Below the pieces are notes generated by a model that made no database searches, had not been told where the DNA came from, and was given only the letters and a program-made list of their open reading frames with translations. A stretch of DNA of 64,000 bases from JAPLDA01 sp043787975. Its GTDB lineage: Bacteria; Bacteroidota; Bacteroidia; AKYH767-A; 2013-40CM-41-45. Positions 60,223 through 64,000 of this stretch are shown one piece after another. The stretch is from contig JAYVUK010000001.1 of assembly GCA_043787975.1 (NCBI GenBank), positions 1-64,000 of the forward strand, in the 5' to 3' direction. Positions within the stretch are counted from its first letter, which is position 1, and every line of letters begins with the position of its first letter. The position numbers were made by a program, and so were the translations under genes.

Positions 60223-60570
60223 ATGAGTAGTAACCTTGAAAATACACAGGCTCAGATGCGCAAAGGGGTATTGGAGTTTTGCATTCTCTCCATCTTGTTA
60301 CATACAGAAGTATATCCTTCTGATATCATTGCGAGGTTGAAAGAAGCAAAACTCATCGTGGTGGAAGGAACATTATATCCTTTACTCACACGATTAAAAA
60401 ATGCCGGCTTACTTACGTATCGGTGGGAGGAAAGCAAATCAGGTCCTCCACGGAAATATTATTCTCTCACACCTCTCGGGGAAAAATTTTTAGAAGAACT
60501 TAGTCAGACATGGAACGAGTTAGTAGAGGCAGTTCACCAGACAACAAAAAAACCACAATCTCATGAATAA
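60223..60570 (+). CDS. PadR-family transcriptional regulator
   Basis: 115 residues. The winged-helix PadR pattern is visible: MRKGVLEFCILSILLHTEVYPSDII, VEGTLYPLLTRLKNAGLL and ESKSGPPRKYYSLTPLGEKFL. It overlaps the PspC gene by eight bases, so it is translated with it and probably regulates this unit, as in related loci. Effector unknown. Confidence 0.92.
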   Translation: MSSNLENTQAQMRKGVLEFCILSILLHTEVYPSDIIARLKEAKLIVVEGTLYPLLTRLKNAGLLTYRWEESKSGPPRKYYSLTPLGEKFLEELSQTWNELVEAVHQTTKKPQSHE

Positions 60571-62341
60571 AACAGTCACTGTCAACATCGGTGGAATCGT
60601 ATTCCACATTGACGAAAACGCGTATGAAAAATTCAAACAGTACCTCGAATCCATCCGGAGCCATTTTACAACCTCTGACGGAAGAGATGAAATCATGCAA
60701 GACATTGAAGCGCGTATTGCTGAAATGTTCCAGGAACGTGTAAAAGACAGCAAGCAGGTAATTACGCTTGAAGATGTGAATGAAGTCACACTCCTGATGG
60801 GTAAACCCGAAGAGTTTGCTGGTTCGGAACAAAAAGAAACAGAAGAAGAACCGGTTTTCACAGGTCCGGTAAAAAGAAGATTGTTCCGCAATCCTGACGA
60901 CAAGCTTTTGGGTGGAGTTTGCTCAGGAGTTGCTGCCTACTTTGATATTGATCCGGTGTGGGTAAGGTTAATCCTGGCGGTTTCATTCTTCGTATTCGGA
61001 TCTGGATTTCTGTTGTACATCATTCTTTGGGTCATCATTCCTGAAGCTAAAACGGCTGCGGAAAAATTGCAGATGAAAGGTGAAGCAGTAACCGTTTCAA
61101 ACATTCAGAAGAATGTGAAAGAAGAAATGGAAGCGCTAAAAAAAAGAATGGATGAAATGAGCAAAGGCGGAACCAAAAAGGCAGGTACCGTAATCGGGAG
61201 AATATTTGAAGCGATCGGCGAGGTATTCGTTTTTATTTTTAGAGTAATCGGAAAAATATTTGCAGCCTTCTTTATTTTCATTGCCATCGTTGTTCTTTTT
61301 GCATTGTTCGTTTCATTCTTTGCAGTCATCCATGTTCCGGGAACGCATTATCCGTATATATGGAATCATGTTTTTGTTTCGGGCACACAATTCTTCTGGT
61401 CTTACATCGGTGTACTCTTATTGGTTGGAATCCCTTTCCTGATGATAGGTTATGCCGCCGTAAAAATGCTTTTCAAAATTAAGAGGAGTTCAAAGATATT
61501 CGGGCTTTCTGCATTGGGGCTATGGATTCTTGGTTTGATAATCTGTTCAGCGATTGGAATAAAAATAGCGAGGCAGTTCAGTGAAAAGGAAAGTATCCGC
61601 AAAGAAGTCTCATTGATGCAACCTCCTGCGAAGAAGCTTTCCCTGGAAACGGATGAAATGAAAAACAATGAAAAGGACTACGGTGACGGATGGAAGATAG
61701 ATTGGGATTCGGATGACATGGACCTGGTGGAGCGTGATAGCATACTCATCTCGCGCGACGTAAAATTAGATATTGTAAAAAGTCCGAACGATTCGTTTCA
61801 GTTGGTGGAAATAGTGTATTCCAGGGGTACTTCAAAAAAGAATGCTGCTGAAAACGCCACACACGTTGGCTATTCGTTTGTTCAAACAGATTCATTGCTT
61901 CGCTTCAATCGTTATTTCTCTCTGTATAAAGATGACCGTTACAGGGGACAACATGTTCAACTGGTATTGAAAATGCCTGTAGGCTCAACTGTGTATTTCG
62001 ACAAAACCCTTCGTCATTTTATTTATGATGTTGAAAATGTTCAGAACATATATGATAAAGACATGCTGGAGCGTACATGGAAAATGACAGACAAAGGTTT
62101 GGTCTGTGTTGATTGCACAGGTGATGAATCAACGATTGGCGGTGAGCGCGTTTCAGTTCATGACGAAGACGGAAGCCAGGTGGACATTGATGAAAATGGA
62201 GTCCATGTGAAAAGTGGAGACGGAAACCATGTTTCCATTGACAGCAATGGAGTAGTCATCAAAGAGAATGGAAAGGAAATTATAAAGATTGATAAAAAAG
62301 GAATGCGCATTGATGCTGATGAAAAGAAAAAGAAAAAATAA
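60563..62341 (+). CDS. PspC-domain membrane protein
   Basis: 592 residues. An N-terminal soluble domain (TVTVNIGGIVFHIDENAYEKF to QDIEARIAEMFQERV) is followed by the PspC domain (about 110-170: RRLFRNPDDKLLGGVCSGVA, DPVWVRLILAVSFFVFG). Several further membrane helices lie at about 200-340, then an exported or cytoplasmic C-terminal domain with QLVLKMPVGSTVYFDKTLRH (DUF2807-like) and repeats IDENGVHVKSGDGNHVSIDSNGV. PspC domains sense envelope stress. It overlaps padR by eight bases. Confidence 0.88.
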   Translation: MNKTVTVNIGGIVFHIDENAYEKFKQYLESIRSHFTTSDGRDEIMQDIEARIAEMFQERVKDSKQVITLEDVNEVTLLMGKPEEFAGSEQKETEEEPVFTGPVKRRLFRNPDDKLLGGVCSGVAAYFDIDPVWVRLILAVSFFVFGSGFLLYIILWVIIPEAKTAAEKLQMKGEAVTVSNIQKNVKEEMEALKKRMDEMSKGGTKKAGTVIGRIFEAIGEVFVFIFRVIGKIFAAFFIFIAIVVLFALFVSFFAVIHVPGTHYPYIWNHVFVSGTQFFWSYIGVLLLVGIPFLMIGYAAVKMLFKIKRSSKIFGLSALGLWILGLIICSAIGIKIARQFSEKESIRKEVSLMQPPAKKLSLETDEMKNNEKDYGDGWKIDWDSDDMDLVERDSILISRDVKLDIVKSPNDSFQLVEIVYSRGTSKKNAAENATHVGYSFVQTDSLLRFNRYFSLYKDDRYRGQHVQLVLKMPVGSTVYFDKTLRHFIYDVENVQNIYDKDMLERTWKMTDKGLVCVDCTGDESTIGGERVSVHDEDGSQVDIDENGVHVKSGDGNHVSIDSNGVVIKENGKEIIKIDKKGMRIDADEKKKKK

Positions 62342-62374
62342 TTTTAGTTAGACAACGAGTGGTTTCGTTATAAG

Positions 62375-62410
62375 GCCTGTTCTTCTTTTGAAGAACGGGC
62401 TTTGTTTTTT
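62375..62410 (+). terminator. Intrinsic terminator after the PspC gene
   Basis: GCCTGTTCTT-CTTTTG-AAGAACGGGC (62375-62400) is followed by TTTGTTTTTT. Confidence 0.8.
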
Positions 62411-62434
62411 GCAAATGGTTTGCATATTGAATCG

Positions 62435-62442
62435 TATCTTTG
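62435..62442 (+). promoter_or_regulatory. ompA-type gene -10 box TATCTTTG
   Basis: TATCTTTG fits TAnnTTTG; TTTG at 62408-62411 is 23 bases upstream. The leader to the ATG at 62511 is about 62 bases. Confidence 0.5.
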
Positions 62443-62510
62443 TTCATTATATTCAACTAAACGGATAGGTCGAAACCGATCAAAGTAGGCGACAAATAAA
62501 AAATACTACC

Positions 62511-63191
62511 ATGAAAAAATTACAAACTACCTTATGGCTGATCACACTAGTTGCAGTTCTGTCTTCCTGTGATGCAACCAAGAAAATGAGTAAACAAGAT
62601 AAAGGAGTTGCCATTGGTGCGACTTCAGGTGCCGTTATCGGTGGAGTCATCGGTCATTCCGGCGGCAACACAGCGATGGGTGCCGTCATCGGAGGTGTAC
62701 TTGGTGGCGTTGCAGGTGGCGTGATTGGACATAAGATGGATAAGCAGGCGGAAGAAATAAAACAAATCAAAGATGCCAAGGTTGAAAAGGTAAATAATGG
62801 TGAAGGATTAAAAGTGACTTTCGATGCCGGTATTTTATTCGCCACCGGATCCAGTACGTTGAGTGCGGATGCCCAGGAGTCACTTTCAAAATTTGCTCAG
62901 ACGTTGCTTAATAATCCCGAAACGAATATTGCTGTTTCCGGTCATACTGACAACACAGGAAGTGATGCCATCAACAATCCTTTGTCTGAAAAAAGAGCAG
63001 CAAGCGTAGTCAATTTCCTCGTTTCAAAAGGAGTAGCTTCTTCCCGAATGACTTCTGTGGGAAATGGTTCTAATCAGCCGGTCGCAAGTAACTCAACTGC
63101 AGAAGGCCGTACAAAAAACAGGCGGGTTGAAATTGTCATTGTTGCAAACGAGAAAATGATCAAACAGGCTCAGGACGGAACTCTTAAATAG
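62511..63191 (+). CDS. OmpA-family lipoprotein with glycine-zipper region
   Basis: 226 residues. Lipoprotein signal LWLITLVAVLSSC (Cys about 20). A glycine-zipper segment (about 35-75: GATSGAVIGGVIGHSGGNTA, GAVIGGVLGGVAGGVIGHKM) precedes the OmpA-like peptidoglycan-binding domain (about 105-220: NIAVSGHTDNTGSDAINNPLSEKRAASV). It should tie the outer membrane to the cell wall, and the YiaD/glycine-zipper type may insert in a membrane. Confidence 0.93.
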   Translation: MKKLQTTLWLITLVAVLSSCDATKKMSKQDKGVAIGATSGAVIGGVIGHSGGNTAMGAVIGGVLGGVAGGVIGHKMDKQAEEIKQIKDAKVEKVNNGEGLKVTFDAGILFATGSSTLSADAQESLSKFAQTLLNNPETNIAVSGHTDNTGSDAINNPLSEKRAASVVNFLVSKGVASSRMTSVGNGSNQPVASNSTAEGRTKNRRVEIVIVANEKMIKQAQDGTLK

Positions 63192-63285
63192 GCTTGTATC
63201 CTGTCTCAATTTTTAGCAACCTCGATATCTGAAGCTTTGTTGTAATAAACTCTACTTTTGACAATATTTATGTTATAATAAATAC

Positions 63286-63599
63286 ATGTCGAAAGAAGAA
63301 ATACTTTACGTTTCAATTGGACAAAAAATGAAGAGTGCTGAACAAAGCCAGCTATTCGGCAAACCTTGTTTTAAAATAAACGGGAAAGCATTTATTTGCT
63401 TTTCCAAAACGAAATGGTTTTTAAACTTACAGGCGATATGCACAAAGAAGCATTAAGTCTGGATGGCTCCCAATTGTTTGATCCTTCAGGAAAGAAGCGA
63501 CCGATGAAAGAATGGATCCAGGTATCGTTTGATCATAACGACAAATGGGCTAACTATGCAAAGGCAGCGTTGAACTATGTAAGTGGAAAACCTGTTTGA
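63286..63599 (+). pseudogene. Frameshifted TfoX N-terminal-domain protein
   Basis: The ATG at 63286 reads MSKEEILYVSIGQKMKSAEQ and continues to FKINGKAFICF. One missing base in a T-run near 63400 then shifts the frame, and the second part (FFQNEMVFKLTGDMHKEALS to YAKAALNYVSGKPV) runs to 63599. With the base restored, the protein has the TfoX_N layout of about 104 residues (FGKPCFKINGKAF, then the KEWIQVS.dh.d.w..ya..Al motif). It could be a sequencing error or a true mutation. The stop overlaps the P450 start (TTGA). Confidence 0.75.
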
Positions 63600-64000
63600 A
63601 ACCAATTCCCAAAAGAACTTTAATACCCGTCATCACCGACTTGCTCGAATACAGTGAGGCGGCTAACAACACCATTTCCTATACGCGAAAGAAAATAGAG
63701 AAATATGGTGATGTCTGTGAATGTTCTTTTACGGGCGTCAAGAATTATTTTATTCACGATCCTGAAGTGATTAAAGAAATTCTGACAACGGAAGGACACA
63801 AAATGAAACGCACGTATTTTTTTCGGGCGTTCAGGAAATTTTTAGGAGATGGTTTATTCACCAGTGATGGTGACTATCACAAGCGGCAAAGACGCCTGAT
63901 GAAACCTGCATTTTATCCGCAGCGGATTGAAGAGTATGCAAACATCATGGTGGCTTGCGCTGACGAGGAAATAAAAAACTGGAAGGATGGAGACATGATC
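63596..64000 (+). CDS. Cytochrome P450, N-terminal part (runs off the window)
   Basis: 135 codons in an open frame to the window end. A TTG at 63596 overlaps the previous stop and is the likely start; no ATG lies near. The protein begins KPIPKRTLIPVITDLLEYS and shows the P450 helix B-C pattern GDGLFTSDGDYHKRQRRLMKPAF, with W..hRr-type heme contacts replaced by HKRQRR. The heme-binding Cys region is beyond the window. Substrate unknown; the fold near CYP102/CYP4-like fatty-acid enzymes is inference. Confidence 0.85.
   Translation, partial: MKPIPKRTLIPVITDLLEYSEAANNTISYTRKKIEKYGDVCECSFTGVKNYFIHDPEVIKEILTTEGHKMKRTYFFRAFRKFLGDGLFTSDGDYHKRQRRLMKPAFYPQRIEEYANIMVACADEEIKNWKDGDMI

Overview
The window is chromosomal DNA of a member of the Bacteroidota. 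Evidence: at least six predicted type IX secretion system (T9SS) cargo proteins with C-terminal sorting domains, a GldI-like gliding-type peptidyl-prolyl isomerase beside ndk and nrnA, Y_Y_Y beta-propeller and TPR histidine kinases paired with a LytTR regulator, a fused RibBA, the futalosine-pathway enzyme MqnE, many Bacteroidota-type lipoproteins, and TAnnTTTG promoter -10 boxes. I cannot place it more precisely than phylum. Four tRNAs are present (Arg-TCT, Pro-TGG, Ser-GCT, Met-CAT). I see no rRNA, CRISPR array, prophage or intact insertion sequence.

Layout. 1-2690: an IS21-like end abutting a broken T9SS gene, one intact T9SS protein, then about 880 bases with repeats but no gene. 2698-9534: three tRNAs, ribH, a TPR protein, recF-dciA, ndk, nrnA and two FKBP-type lipoproteins. 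9588-21773: small proteins, a signalling unit (two related sensor kinases plus a LytTR regulator) with a decayed third kinase end, a broken AHSA1 gene, a T9SS protein, a methyltransferase and a PEBP-family protein. 21890-37285: RsmI-like methyltransferase, a subtilase, carbinolamine dehydratase, tsaD divergent from tamB, ribBA, a glycosyltransferase, an LptF/LptG permease and an isoprenylcysteine-type methyltransferase. 37454-47601: tRNA-Met, a GIY-YIG gene cut by a REP-like composite, a double-length D-Ala-D-Ala ligase, a PASTA protein, a T9SS protein, mlaEFD-like lipid transport and an RluD-type pseudouridine synthase. 47830-52562: a tight six-gene unit around a VTC-type polyphosphate polymerase. 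52636-64000: mqnE, an M43 protease, a PhoB-type regulator, a TonB-like protein, an M2 peptidase, an FKBP, a DUF2807-PadR-PspC stress unit, an OmpA lipoprotein, a frameshifted TfoX_N gene and the start of a cytochrome P450.

The genes are mostly envelope and housekeeping functions: outer-membrane biogenesis (TamB, LptF/G, Mla), peptidoglycan precursor synthesis, periplasmic folding and surface secretion. The most unusual signal is outside ordinary gene content: short palindromes made of reiterated words (for example GAAATCAGAAATCGG, GTTCAAAGTTCATAG, TTCGTAATTCG) sit at many gene boundaries. In several places they have become coding sequence: a lipoprotein signal peptide, a loop of TsaD, a T9SS sorting domain and perhaps the RecF tail. 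A second unusual signal is a 27-base perfect inverted copy of the methyltransferase gene's 3' end inside the broken AHSA1 gene.
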